From Beaufortia kweichowensis (taxonomy: Eukaryota; Chordata; Actinopteri; Cypriniformes; Gastromyzontidae): 64,000 bases of DNA. The translations under genes and the position numbers were made by a program. The notes under the pieces were generated by a model, which saw only the letters and a program-made list of their open reading frames with translations, made no database searches and was not told where the DNA came from. Positions 1 through 21,089 of the stretch are shown here, piece by piece. The first letter of the stretch is position 1, and each line of letters opens with the position of its first letter. The DNA is taken from contig CM032811.1 in assembly GCA_019155185.1 (NCBI GenBank), positions 13,040,075 to 13,104,074 of the forward strand. The letters run 5' to 3'.

Positions 1-106
1 GCATGTGTCCCTTCCACGTCCTGTGAATCAGAGGCTGGAATAAAAAAAATTTCAAAGCCTTCATACTCTGATGCCAAATGCCAGAGCCACTTCAAACACG
101 ACTGGC

Positions 107-7970
<7,864 letters not shown>

Positions 7971-8187
7971 TAAAGGGACAGTATTTTATTATTTACTCAC
8001 CCTCGTATAACTTTCTCTCTTCTGCAAAAGACATTTTAAAGAACGTTGGTCACCAAACAACATCGTCCCCCATTGACTTCCTTTGTATGGACACAAAATC
8101 ACAAAAACATCTTATTTCGTGCTCTGCAGAAAGAAAGAGAGAAAGTCATATACTGGTTTTGAATGAAGTAAAGGTGAAAAAAAGGAT
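7971..8187. mobile_element. Palindromic foldback element, copy A
   Basis: It starts with TTAAAGGGACAG and carries TTTACTCACCCTC, CTTCTGCAAAAGAC, CCCCCATTGACTTCC and the reversed arm CTGCAGAAAGAAAG. This order matches a long imperfect palindrome common in cyprinid genomes, a nonautonomous DNA transposon without coding capacity. Its termini are eroded. The Repbase family name is not assigned from memory. Confidence 0.75.
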
Positions 8188-9459
8188 TTAAGAACAAACA
8201 ATTAACATGCAAAATTTTTTGTGCATTGCACCCACATTAGTCAAAACAGTTTTGCATCGTGACACAACAATGCTTTGTTCTTAGCGCATACTTGCAGGAC
8301 AAGAGCAAAAAGCTGCACGTGCACAAGACCACATAAAGCCGTTATTATACTGCACGCGCCGAATTCAGTATGACTTTGTAAACGAGAAGCCCTTAACTCT
8401 GACCATCTCCATTATATTTCCTGTTCCTCCACCCGTCCTTTCCCCTTCCATCCCTGAGGGTCTTTTCCTGTATCTCTCTCTCGATCTGCGTGCCGCTACG
8501 TCCGGCCCAGCCGGGTGTTTTCTCGAAGTCACAACAGGTTGGAGTCATTTTGTGCATATCGAGTTAACAGCTCTCCGCTGTGACTGGGGCTTGTCATCTC
8601 TCAGGCAAGCCAATCAATCATCTTTTTTCTTTTTTTGGAGTGATAAGGGTAAACCTGCACCAATGTCATTCCTCCATCTCTCTCCACACCATGCCATTAC
8701 TTCCTTTCCTACACGGTCTACATTCTCAAACCTCTCTCGCTATACTTCACTGCCTTTCTCTCGCTTCCTCTCTCTCCACACGTTTGGCCAATTTTTCCTT
8801 TCTTTTCCTCCAGTCCTCTAGTCAAACCGTACAGGGAGCTCACTAATGAATCAAATGAGCTGTCGACACAGGAAAACCTCTGGACCAAACTGCCGGTATG
8901 CAATAATTAGTGTGTTTGGAGCCTGAAACGTAAGCACTCGGCGGACACACGCAGCTGCAAACACACGTACGCGCACATTATAGCAGCAGAGGTCATTTGT
9001 TACAACTGCGCCTGAAACAATAGTTAAGAGTTTTTGGAGCACAGGTCATTACAAAGTGGCTGATTTCTCAAAGTCATTACGAAAGGCTTGGAACGGCAAT
9101 TTACCATGAAGAAATACAATCTTGTGCAATGATAAGAAACAATAAGGCTAATTTAAAAGAAGCGCTTTCTGGAATGGATCTCTTTTGGTTTAAAGGCTGT
9201 TACATATCACATATTGGCAGGCGTAGGGAAAGTCATTCAGCTGTTTTTTACGAATTCTTTCATGATACATTTCATATCCCAGAAGCCCTTTCCCTTAGCA
9301 CGGCAACTGCTGATATAAATCAGATTTCTAATGCAAGTGGTCAATGTTCAGTTATTCCCGTCAGCACATTTTCAGCTGAGCATTTATCAGCCTTTACGAT
9401 CTATCTCACCTCTCCGCGCGAGCCCGTTTTCAAACTGCTTAATTTGTGCACGCTTTTCT
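8188..9459. other. Noncoding upstream region
   Basis: No gene or mobile element was recognised. A pyrimidine-rich stretch lies at about 8400-8820. Open frames there of 88 and 89 codons are overlapping shadows of the same low-complexity composition. Confidence 0.5.
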
Positions 9460-9526
9460 AAGAAATAGTTCACCCAAACATGAAATTCTGTCATCAGTTA
9501 CTCACCCTCATGTCATTCTAACGCCT
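9460..9526. mobile_element. Palindromic foldback element, left arm only (copy B)
   Basis: TAGTTCACCCAAACATGAAA, CTGTCATCAGTTACTCACCC and TCATGTCATTC match the left arm of the same palindromic element; the matching right arm is missing. A truncated or half-deleted copy. Confidence 0.7.
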
Positions 9527-10070
9527 CTTTTTTCCAACACTTAGATAGCAGACAGGCAAAATGTCCACATGTCTGTTTGACAGAGGAGAGGTGGTGTGTG
9601 ATTTATACTGCAATAGAAAAAGTTAAAAACAAGGTTAAAACAAGTTCACACACCTAATGCACTATACTCCAAATCATACTAAAGCTTTACAAGAGTACAG
9701 ACTCACTGAAGTAAAAACAAAGTACTACGTTACCACAAGAAAACATTACTAAATTCAATTCAATGAGATTCATGACCCCATTAGGGTGTTCACTCATAAT
9801 CTTCCATTCAAATCTTATCTGTAGTTTTGTGTTTCAGTCATCACATCGGTCATGTGACACTAATGGCGTTTAGTGTCAATGACTTCATAAGACACCGATT
9901 TTTTAATTGAACGCTGTGCCACTGAGATTTGAGAGGTCGGTGGAGGATGAAAATTATCAGCAACATCTACACAAAGCTTAAAATGAAGCAAATGCCATTT
10001 ACTACTTAACTTTTATGGGGCTTTTTTAAAAGTATAAATAATTAAATTCAATTGTTAAGAGCTACATAAA

Positions 10071-10508
10071 GTACCAGTCAAAAGTTTAGACACAATTGAC
10101 AAATCAATGTTTCTCATTATCTTTGAATATGAGGGTGTATATTTCAATGTATTAATGTTTTTGTACACAAAAATATAACTGTTCCAAACATATTCATTGA
10201 TTTCATAATGGATTACTAGGGCAAAAAATTCTGTTTTAAAATCTTCTCAGGTTGAGACCTCAAGAAGTTGGATGATAAAATGTCAAGATTATGATTTTAC
10301 AAATTCTAGACAAAGGATGACTACTTTTAAAGTACTTTTGAAATATAATAGTGTTCATTTATTTTGGATGCTTTTAGTCACAACATAATTCCCACAGTTA
10401 CAATTGTGTTATTTCATGATTTTGATGACTTTACCACTATTCTAAAATGTGAGAAAAAATCTAAACAAACAGTGTGTGCGTATTTCCACACTTCTGACTG
10501 GTGGTGTA
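10071..10508. mobile_element. Tc1/mariner-like nonautonomous remnant
   Basis: The left end reads TACCAGTCAAAAGTTTAGAC and the right end ACTTCTGACTGGTGGTG in reverse, an eroded terminal inverted repeat. Inside are AAAGGATGACTACTTT and GTGTTATTTCATGATTTTGA, typical of a fish repeat with Tc1-like ends. No transposase reading frame is present; the element is old and broken. Confidence 0.65.
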
Positions 10509-13500
10509 AGAACATTTTCTTTTGTGGAGGAGAACAATTCCTACACAACATACATACTGCAGAACATGTGGAGCCGCTGGAAGTGTTTGTCTGTACCTGG
10601 CCTGCTTTGGCACTGATGGGGCAGCAGAGCACACAGCCTACAGAACTGCTGACTCGCAGGAGACGGGCCAGGGCCGATGCCAAACGCAGTGAGCAGGGTA
10701 CCAGTATTTACACTGGAGGCTGAATTCCTCAGGCATGTTCAGAGCTGGTTTGAGGAGAAGAAAAATGAACGTGTCTGACAGCCATTGCAACAAGCTCCAT
10801 CTTTGAGGGTTGTGGCAGCGACGGCGTGTAACGTACCTCGGCGGCGTTGAGTGTAATTAAGCGTGTGCGTAAGTGGAGCGCGTCCCGGCGGAAAATAAGG
10901 CCACGGCTGCAGCCAATGGAGGTGATGACGGCTACGGGGCGAGAGAGAGAGTGAGTGTTACTATCAGATTCTCCAAACAAACACGGTGGCAAACCTGGAG
11001 GCTTATATTTAAAAGGGTGACAGATAAGAGCAGGGAGAAGGGAGGGGGTGTAAATGATGAGATCCGCCTGTGAAGAAAAAACACAAATCTGATCAGGATA
11101 TCCTTAAAGGAAACGCACCAAGGGAAGAAACAGACATGCTCTTCTATTATTAGCTTCTTGATAACAAGGCAAGAAATAACATCCACCAGCTATTCCGCAG
11201 AGCAATCTGAGGGCGTGTGCTGAAAACTCAAACGTTGGGTTTCTCTGCACACCCTGAAGGGATGAAACATTTTCAGAGGTTTGAGAAAATATGCCACTTT
11301 TTATTAGCCAACTCTCAAGATCTGATCAACATTGCAGCCTGTTTAAAATAAAACTCAAACCTCATGTCTTTCTTCTAGATGAGGAACAATGTAACATCTC
11401 CATCGCCCTTCTTCCCCATCTGCCGTGAGGTCAAGAAACAGACCTGGAAGTCTTCCTGGTTGAATCACACCACCCTGTAAAAGAAAACAATCAATGTGCC
11501 ATCTTGAAATCAGACTATAGACTGTCTTCCTCTGCCTTGACACAACCTAACTTCGAGCTTATTCCAGATGTGCACTAATACACGTAGGCCACTTCTTAAT
11601 GCCATTATCATATTAACCCTTGACCGCTTTGAAAGATTCAATCGGTTTCCTTCCCCCTTCAGAGTTCCTCAAGGAAAAAAAACAACTTAAAATGCAGCAT
11701 ATGGTGTTTTCTAAACGCAGGAAACCCATCACAGAGATCTTCAAAGGAGTTTGCTAGAGGACTTCAGCATCATTGCGGCATCTGACGCCAGTCCATTTAG
11801 CAACACGTGGTTGCCAGCTATGGAGAAAGTGTCCCTTGACCTTTTAAGACAGGTGATGAAACAAAAACTTTTTCTTTTTGGACCTGCCTCTTATTTTTCA
11901 GTTAAACAGAGGAGAGTATTGTTGCCAAACGCCTCCACATTTGGCAGATGAATTGCAGCCATCCATGGAGATGGTGCGTTAGTGTACGTGTGTGTATCCA
12001 AAAAGCGCCAGTACTGGCACATCACCTGTTGCAGTGTGTGTGCTCACGCTGCCGAGGGGAACCGTCGCTTGGCCAGTGTTTATGTTTGTATCATTTTCCT
12101 GTCCCTGGAACAGACGGCCATTGCCTTCTCCAGAGGAAATGCAAGCCAACACAAAGCCAAACAAGAGGAGCCTTACCAACAAAACATTATGCAAAAGCTC
12201 GAAAATAAACAGCGATTTCACATTTTCTTTCTTGTGACCCAAAAAGAAAAATTTATAAAAAAAGATCAATTAGATATCCACCTAATAATACAGTAGAATG
12301 TTAAATAATGTGAAATATTATTTAAATATGAAACAAAAGAAAGGTAAAAACCTATAAAACACTAAATAATAAAACGTCTATAGCATCAAAATAACATTTT
12401 AACCTATTAACCATCACCGTTTCACAGGTGGAAATGAATGACAAACTAAATACTGATGGAAAACATTAAATACATTAAATATTTGACTAATTTTCATAAT
12501 AAAAATAGACAATAAAAAATAACAATTTATTAAAAAAACGTAACGTTAAACATTATTTAAAATACCTTTAAAAGAAATTGGAGATTAAAATAAAAAATAC
12601 TATCTGAAATTTAAAAAATGGTAGTTTGGAGAGTATTTATTTATGTGTATGCTTAATATGTGCAGCGGCAGTTATAAAGTTAAAATTTATATATTTTATT
12701 TTAACGAAAAAATATTTAAGCTAGACAGCATTTGCTAATTCCAGAGATAATCTGTAAAACTTTAAAATGTCTATATGTACGTACAGAATATTAAACAGGG
12801 TTTCGCATACACTAAATGCAAGCTGTACCATAAGTCAAGATCACTGTGAATAACATCCAAGATTGCTGGAAAGCTCAGACTTCTCTGTTCTCTGAGCTCT
12901 AAATCTCCCATATCAAAAGAAGTGCGAGACAATATTTTCTCTCCGTGTCTTTCTTCTTGTGCTGTTCAGTGAGGCTTTGGCTCCAGGCTCCTAATGCCTT
13001 ACGTAAACCCCTGTCAAATCCACCTTATGCGCCGAGGCGGCTTGACAAATAAGTGATGACCGCTCACATTTTTAATTTAGGAGTCAGATGAAAAATTCAC
13101 TGTGGCAACATGAGACCTGATTTAAAAACAATTCACCCGTAACCCCAGCCTCCACCACGTCTCCTTTTCTCTGCATCTAACCAACGTCACGTCAGCCTAA
13201 ATCCCTTCACACATCTAAACTGACTCAGACCACAGGGACGGCAGGTCATCTACCTGTGCAGGTGAACTTGGAGCTTTTCCAGTGTTGTGGTTATGTGGAG
13301 AGTTTGTGAAGAATGTGACATCATATCCTGTTGCCCTTATTTGGTCCTAGTGTAACACAGAAAATCGAAATGAGACTAGGATTATTACCAAAGTTCAGCA
13401 ATCTATTCTTATAAAATCTATTCTTCACCATTCACTTGTTTACAGAAACAAGCTACAGATACAAACCTGTCTCTTATGTCTAACGGTTCGGTTTTTCCAA

Positions 13501-14782
13501 CTGCAGCACTCTTTTGTAGCTTCCCAGCTGTTTCAAAGGTGGAGCATCTTCGAGCACTCAACACGTCGCGCTCCAGCCAGCTGTTCATCATCAATTTTTC
13601 TCCTTATCACAGCTGCGAACGTGAATAATCCATGATCTCTTCTGTGAAACGGGCGGGCCCGAGCGTTTGCGCTCTCTCCTCTCGTTGCTTGTCCTCAGGA
13701 CAGATTTTCATCCGGCCTGATCAATGTTTAACATGACAGGGTTTCACGGACATCGCATGCAGGGGCTGCAGCGAGGCGACTGGTTGAGCTTGATGAGGTC
13801 GGGCTCTGAGTCACGGCCCCTCCAGCGCTCTTACAGCATCCATCAAATACAAGATCAGGATTATGGCAGATGAAGATGTTTACCTTACTGCACACGTCTG
13901 GCCACCCACTCCATCTCACTCCTCCATCTTCCTTCTTAAGGATGATTTGATGTCTGGGTGTTCTGTGGTCCATATGGTTTGGGAGCAAGAAACGATATCA
14001 AAGAAAAACACAAACTCTTCAATTCCCATGATAATCTGCTGACAGCTGTACGATAATCTGTGGGACAAAAGTATGGCAGAGTAAGCAAGCAAGAAGGAGA
14101 GAGAGAAAAACAGAAACAGAGACCATAATAATGGCCAGGCCTTGGCTAGACGTACGATTTAAAGTGACAGTGGACAAGTCATCCATTATTTATTTAGAGC
14201 CGGAGTATTTTTTTCAGCGGGCGTGAATGGTGAGGGACCGTGGCACAAGACAAGCAGCCAGTCATGGCCTATTCCTGTGATTGTCAGCTCGACCCGGCGC
14301 TACTGCTAACGTTTGCAACAAACCACACTTAGGAAACAATGTCGTAGCTCTTATTCCTCAATCAGAGAGCCAGGGGCAAAAACACTAAACCCAGAGGTAA
14401 CAACACGCTCAGTTGCTGCTTACAAACACCTGTGGGTAGCACAGAATACAAGGATGAAAATGTAATTTTGGGAAATGCATCACTGACCGGTTTGTTAACG
14501 TTTACCTACTTTTCAAAGACATTTGTACAATTAGTTTTTGTCTTCACGCTGCTTGAAACAGTTAGTAGTATTTTGATAGCATTCAATTAATAAAAAGAAC
14601 AATGTACCTTGTTTTAATGTCCCTTGGTGTGGACGTCCAAGTTGGCCATCTTGTACCACTGCGACGTACTGAACAGCTACTGCAGCTTTATTCATTTTCC
14701 CATCCAAATACATTTTATTACTTTAAAAAAAATATATAATTTTTTTTATTATTTAAGACATATATAGGTGCAATCAATCAAT
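10509..14782. other. Noncoding upstream region
   Basis: No coding exon was supported. The part at 12230-12830 is very AT-rich; 10780-11080 and 13500-13800 are more GC-rich and unique in appearance. Overlapping open frames at 11948-12296 are mutually exclusive and carry no motif. Confidence 0.5.
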
Positions 14783-14808
14783 CATTTTCGGGTGAACTAT
14801 TCCTTTAT
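14783..14808. mobile_element. Palindromic foldback element, right terminus only
   Basis: CATTTTCGGGTGAACTATTC followed by CTTTA is the right terminal repeat of the palindromic element seen elsewhere in the window, here without the body. The short length makes it a fragment, and the match is from memory of the consensus. Confidence 0.5.
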
Positions 14809-17002
14809 AAAGATTTATCTATACCACTTTAAGTAGGTTGGATTCAGTAATTAAGAAGCCATGAGGCAGGTTTTGAATTCCCAGATGTGGATGCTCCTGT
14901 TGTGCCCTCCAGCATTCTCAATTACTACAGCAAATACCCCGCTGTGAAACCAAATGCCTGACGCAAGTCACTCTCAACCGGACTGGCGACTGAATTAACA
15001 GGTGTTATGGCCAATCATTGAAATATTTTGCAATAACAACACTTGTGCTGTTCTACAATTGTGAATTAGAATTTGTTTGGGTTTCACTGAACTGGTATAA
15101 TATTGCACCTGTTATTATAGTCACTGACATTAAAGAAATGGTTTTCTTAATGTTTCTATAAATTCTGTGTTTACTGTCCTCATGCTGTTCCAGATCTATT
15201 GTCCCTTTGCTATATGGACCATAACCTCCAAAAAAATAAAGAACAAAATGAAAGTGGTTTACTACAAATCATCCCTCCTCAGCCATAGCTCTGAAATCAA
15301 ATCTGGCACATGTAAATTAATGGCATTTAACATTGCTAAAGTCCAACCTGCACAACATTTGATTCGAGAGATACAGCAGAAATGAAGAGATTTGGTACAT
15401 GGCTTCATTTTGGTCTTTTCATCACAAATGCAACTGAATAGCTTTAGAGGCCTTTGAATATATAGTTCAACTATGTTTCTGGTGCACTTCTTTGTAATTT
15501 TGGAGCTTGAAGGTCATTTTTTATGGAACAGAAAAACAGCAAATAAAAAATTTCATTTCCATGTAAAACATTTGGCAAAAGCAGCAATAAGTTCCTCATT
15601 CATGCACTACAAACACAGAAAATTATGAGTAAACCAAAACACATTAAATATTAATATGCATAATAAATTAAATAATAGAGCAAGGCTGCATTTAAGAGAT
15701 TTAAAAATAACAAACAAGCTAAATTAAGGATCAGCTGAAAAGGAAATTAGTTGAGAGTACACTGAAAGAATAAAAAATAATTCACCCGATTAAAGTCAAC
15801 ACTGCTTTCATAGACAGATGTTGCAGAATTTATGCATCTTGCAATTTCTAATTAAAACTGTGATCATTATTCACTGTTAGCGCATCACTTCCCGGTACCT
15901 GGTAAAAACTTTTGTGGCTCTTCGGTTATATAGCAAAGATACAAGACTGCTGTCAAGGCTGGTCAGCACATGTCAGGGTGGCTGATCTAAATCTGTCGGC
16001 CCATCTGGGAGAACTCGCTCAGGGATTAGATCAACACAGAGTCAAAGACTCACTCTGCCAATGACGCCAATCCTGGACCAACAGCTGGTATAGGTCATCT
16101 CTTTCTCCTTTACTATTCTCAGACCGTTTACACTGTGTAAGTACAAATGCCAGACTAAAGAAAGTTTGGAAAATATGGTAAATATGTCATTTTCTGTAGG
16201 AAAGTCTGCAGAGAATGAGAGCGCCACAGTGATAAACATTCATCATGAGAAAAGCTCTGAGGGTTAATCCACAAAAACTCAAAGTGGATGAGATGACAGT
16301 CTTGGTTTTAAACTACAAAGTGCTGACTGATACTCAAGCAGACATGATGATAAAGATGTGGAGTCATCCCAACATTTTTGTGGAACAAATCTTTATAACC
16401 ACGCCAAAATCATCCACATTTCATACAAATCGTACCTGGCAGTGTGAAACATCAGTTGCCTTAGATGATGATTCAGTACATTAGATGATGATGTAGGGAT
16501 TTGACAAAAAAGCACTCAAGACTAACGCTATAGTCTTCAAACCTTAAATTATGTGGCTTGTTGAGAAAAAACGTGCCAATGCTCTTTTTAGCGATTAAAT
16601 CTTTTGCCTGACTTTTATGTGGTGAACAATAAAATAGACTAAAAATACAATATCCTAGAGATTTGGCAGTGGGCTCATTTCACTCGAGCAACAAACAGAA
16701 CACTAGAGAGACTACTTAAAACTGCCCTAGCAACTGCATAGCAACACACTAAAATACCCAAAACTACATATCCATACCCTGGCAACTATCCACTATAGTT
16801 CTGCATTAAGCACCATTCACTTTTAATCTAGAAATGGTAAAAATCTGGATTTTTGTTATACTTACAGAAAAAAAAACAAATTGCATTGTGTGTAACATCT
16901 GTGGGTTGATCATTTTATGCTTTCTCCAACATTTCTTTCCTTTATCATGATATGGAGTTTTTGTTTCTGACCTTGGCTTGCTCACCAGGGGCCTAAAAAC
17001 AT
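14809..17002. other. Noncoding upstream region
   Basis: AT-rich sequence with no supported gene, RNA or repeat beyond short A/T runs. Confidence 0.5.
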
Positions 17003-17272
17003 TAAAGAGATAGTTCACCCAAAAACTAAAATTATGTCATAATTAGTTCACCCTTACGTCATTCAAACCCTGTATGTTTCTTTCTTTTGTGGAACACAAA
17101 AAGATATTTTGCAAAACACTGGCTACCGGCACCCACTGACTTCTATTGTACCTTGTGTTCATACTATTAAAGTGAATGGGTGCCGTTAACCAGCGTTTTG
17201 CAAAAGATCTTTTTTGTGTTCTGCTGAAGCAAGAAAGTCATACAGGTTTGACATGACATGAGGGTAAGTAAA
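17003..17272. mobile_element. Palindromic foldback element, copy C
   Basis: It begins TAAAGAGATAGTTCACCC and includes TTCTTTTGTGGAACACAAAA, CACCCACTGACTTCTATTG, TTTTGTGTTCTGCTGAAG and, in the right arm, AAGAAAGTCATACAGGTTTG and ATGAGGGTAAGTAAA. Both arms are present; the right terminal repeat is lost. Confidence 0.8.
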
Positions 17273-20200
17273 ACAACAATATGCCACACGACTAAAAACA
17301 AAGTGGCCATCTTCTGAACCTTAGTCCTAATTCTCTACAGTACCGCTGTGCACCCACCTGCAAATCTGCTATTATTGTGGTTTGATTGAAGCATCAGTGT
17401 TGTGTAATCTTAGCTACTTGTCCTGGTAAACGCCACTTACGTGCAATGTGCGTTGTATTGTGGGTTGCTCTGGAAAAAAGAATACAAATCGAAAGATTTC
17501 TTAGGTTTGTGCAGACATCCCCCAATCAACTTTAATCGCTAGCAACAGAAAGGACACCAGTAAAGACAGATTTATTGATCAGGCCAGACTGAACCATGTT
17601 TCTAAAAAACATCAAAATATAATAGATAATAGTATAAAAATGGCGAGATTGTGTATTTCAGTATGAAAACTTTTACTAGTACTAAAACTACACATCAAGA
17701 AAAAAATAACATTTGCAAATGAAAACAGAAGCTTCTCCACACAAGCCCGATGAAAAAATCCTTCAAAGCTCTTAACAGTTTAACACTATATCACAATGGC
17801 ACATGATACTCCCTGTAACTTTAAACCTGACTATAGACTATAGACTATAGACCAGTCTAACAATACACCGTATCACACAAAAAGAGTCTCATTACATTGA
17901 AAGAAACAGCATTTATCACAATCTTCTTGAGCAGCACGTGGCCCAGCAAAAAGGCCATACCCTTGACCCTTCAGAAACCATCCACCTTCTGATCCTCCCC
18001 TGAGGTGCTTTCATTTAAACCAGTTCTGCTTTCAATAACGACCTGACTTGTGTTTTGATATTAAGATAAGAGACACGTTGGCCGTACTGTAAACTTGCGA
18101 GTTGACGTCCTCTGTTTGAAGCAATCCAAGCGTGCATCAAAACCATATGCACGTTACAACAATAATAGGTGGAATGCATTAAATGCCTGGCACAGGTAAG
18201 CTAGAAAGAGTTATTGCTAAGTTGCAGTACTTAAGAGTTACGGTTGACACAGATCAAGGCTGTACTCAATAATACAATTACAGTAAGAGCCGCTGTAATG
18301 TCTTCATATGTTTGATGTAAAGCGATGAGAACTTTGACCATGGCGGGCAGAGGTCCGCTTAGCACTAAACTGTTAACTGACGCTTGACATTTTTAATGAT
18401 GAAAAGCAAAAACGATGCTTGCCGTGTATTCAGGTAAAATTGGGAGGGAAAGGTGGAGTAAGTTATTCAGTTGGATAAAAGGTTACAAACTCAAATGTTC
18501 TGTGCTCAGACAAATCATTCAAGACCATGAGCAAGTTCAAGACTTGAACTGTAATATGTCTCCTACTGCCTAATTTGAACACCGAAGATTCATATCGGTA
18601 GATAAAATGAGATTTGTGAAACTGAAGAGTGACATTATTATACACCGAGACCATATTAATACCATATATGCTGTGACATTTAGATGAAAAAGACATTTGG
18701 GTGGACATAAACCAGCTCTGATTTATACATTTAGAAGAAAAGCTGACCTTTAAGTGATGCAATATTTACTTAAAGGATGTAGAGAATACAATCTCAGGAC
18801 TGACAAAAAGACATTTTAACCTTTGTGAAACACCACAATAACATTTTGTCCACGTCAGCGAGAAAATGTTCTCCATGGAGGAAACACTATTTTAGTTTGT
18901 CTTGAAGACAAATGTCCAGGAGGCCGTGTTTGTTGTCTGTCAGGCCAAGATCCGAATCGATTTTTTAGCGCCTCGTCAAATTAAACCGCAATCTCAAGAC
19001 AATATACTCGTTTCAATTCAACTTTGCATCAGCCTTGCAAATGAGAAGGGGGGGGAGGTTTCGATGTTAATTTCAGCCTTTCCTCCTCGTCGGCACTGAC
19101 GTTTCTTTTCTAATTGACCCCGGGTCAAATGGGACTGAGATAATATTTTGTTAAAATATTCTCATTTCCTGGGGAGTCGCATTTCCATATAACTTCACCT
19201 CATGCTTTATTTATGAGTTTCTTTACGATTACCATGCAAACGACATCTTAACTGTTGCGCTCCTTTTTCTCAAACACAGAACAGTTTAGTAAATATCAAA
19301 CTGTATTCATTATTAACACATCTACACGCACAAAATCCTCTCTTTATGCAGATGAATAATTAACACGCTCACGGGCCTAGGGTGTGTTATTCCAAAGACT
19401 ATAGACATTAACAAGACAGCATTACTATGAATGGAGGAAAGTGCACTGCTTAGTAAGAAAGCCCCGCCTTCCAGTAAAAGGAGCCAATCGGTAAAGACCA
19501 TGAATTCACTTGGGGAGGGACTCCATACAAAGTTTAAAGCCTTTGCCCATGCACAGTACCAACATTAAAAATTATTTTACGTATTTACGTATAGCCTTAA
19601 TTGAGCATAAGAAAATACATTTTTGGTACAGTTATTGTCAAGAGTTACTATTGTTTGTTATTATGCTGTTAAATTGTGACCATAGCTAGTGATTATAAAG
19701 ACTTGTTCTGCATTCACATAGGCTTCTATCCATCCTAAATAGTATTCAAAATTAGAATTAGTGTCTGTAATCGCAGTATGCTAAAATAACGATCCTTAAA
19801 ATTCCCAGATGGTCTACTATTGTTGGTGAAAACCCACAACTCATTGCGAGAGGGAGGAGTTTATTGACACAACAGTAAAAATTTTTTACTGATTTAATAA
19901 ACTAAACTATATAAAATATTAAATTAAAAGGAAAAATGCAGTTGTATTTTGTATTCAAAATTGTTAAAGATCACAATGTGTGTCTTGGCAACATATTAGT
20001 ATGTCCCTGTATTTGCAACGCACGTGTGTACTTTGCTGTTACAAACAAAGTACAAACTTTTACTTTATTGTATAAATAGGTAACTGTGAAGTAGCATTGG
20101 TCTTGTACGAAGCAAATATGCCAAGATTTTTCTTAAAGGTACTTTGGTTACAGCGCCCTCAATGCGTCGTTACGCAAAGCCGGATAAATGACAAAACATG

Positions 20201-21089
20201 GCATTTATCGTCTTGCTAAACAAAAACGTCTACTGCGTTCAACTAAGTAAAGTGACTGTTAATGTACACGTCTCGCTCACACCCTGTCAAGAGTCGGTAA
20301 ACTTCACGCAGTAGTTGTTGATGTTTACTCTGCGCTCGCAGCAGGTGTGAGCTCCTGTCGTTCAGAGATCATCTATTGGCCCTTCACTCAAGCTCGCTTC
20401 TTTCAACCTCATCATATGCGCCTTCAGCAAGCTGTTTCTCTCATCAGCATGTGTTTGCAAACGGCAGTCTCACATTTGATCCTCTCACCTGCAATAAATC
20501 TCACCAGCAGTGAAGACCAAAACCATCCGCGTCGTTTTACGGTTTTGTCTCTTTAACTTTTCATTTTCACAGGTCTCACGCGTTTGCTTTACAAAGACGT
20601 CTTTCGTGAATTCCTTAAATGTTTGGAGATTGTGCGCTACCATCACTTTCTAAGCAACATGAAAGGGTTAAAAAGTAAAACGTCGTACCTTTTCCTTCGT
20701 GTATTAATGTGACATGAATTATTCATGGAGTCATTTTCTCTCAACTTGATGAAAGATCGCAGAGTTAAGTTTGGGGCGGTAGATCATATGATCGACAGCT
20801 GATCAGCTGATCATTTAAATCTACCAATAACGATTGCGTTGTCAGTTATTGTTTTTATCGTATTTATTTGTTTATTCTTTTTTTAAATCAAAGTCACGAA
20901 TCTACAGCTTTATACATGTTTACAAATTTAAAAAATGAAGTCATTAAAAAAGTCAAAATAAAAAGATCATGTGCTCCCCAGACCCTATTTGTTCCGGGAC
21001 ACACCTGTTTACTTTCCCCAGCAGTTTAATCGTTCAAAGGCGCTCATAACCAAGCACCCCCGTTGCTTAAACCCAACAAACACCCGCTT
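17273..21089. other. Noncoding region upstream of the kirrel promoter
   Basis: No exon was supported. It holds three tandem 7-bp ACTATAG units at 17830-17850, an inverted GGGTCA-type half-site pair at 19114-19128, and a cluster of overlapping palindromes with two CAGCTG E-boxes at 20782-20813. The start of a 25-bp direct repeat of TTGCTTAAACCCAA lies at 21063-21101. Confidence 0.5.
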
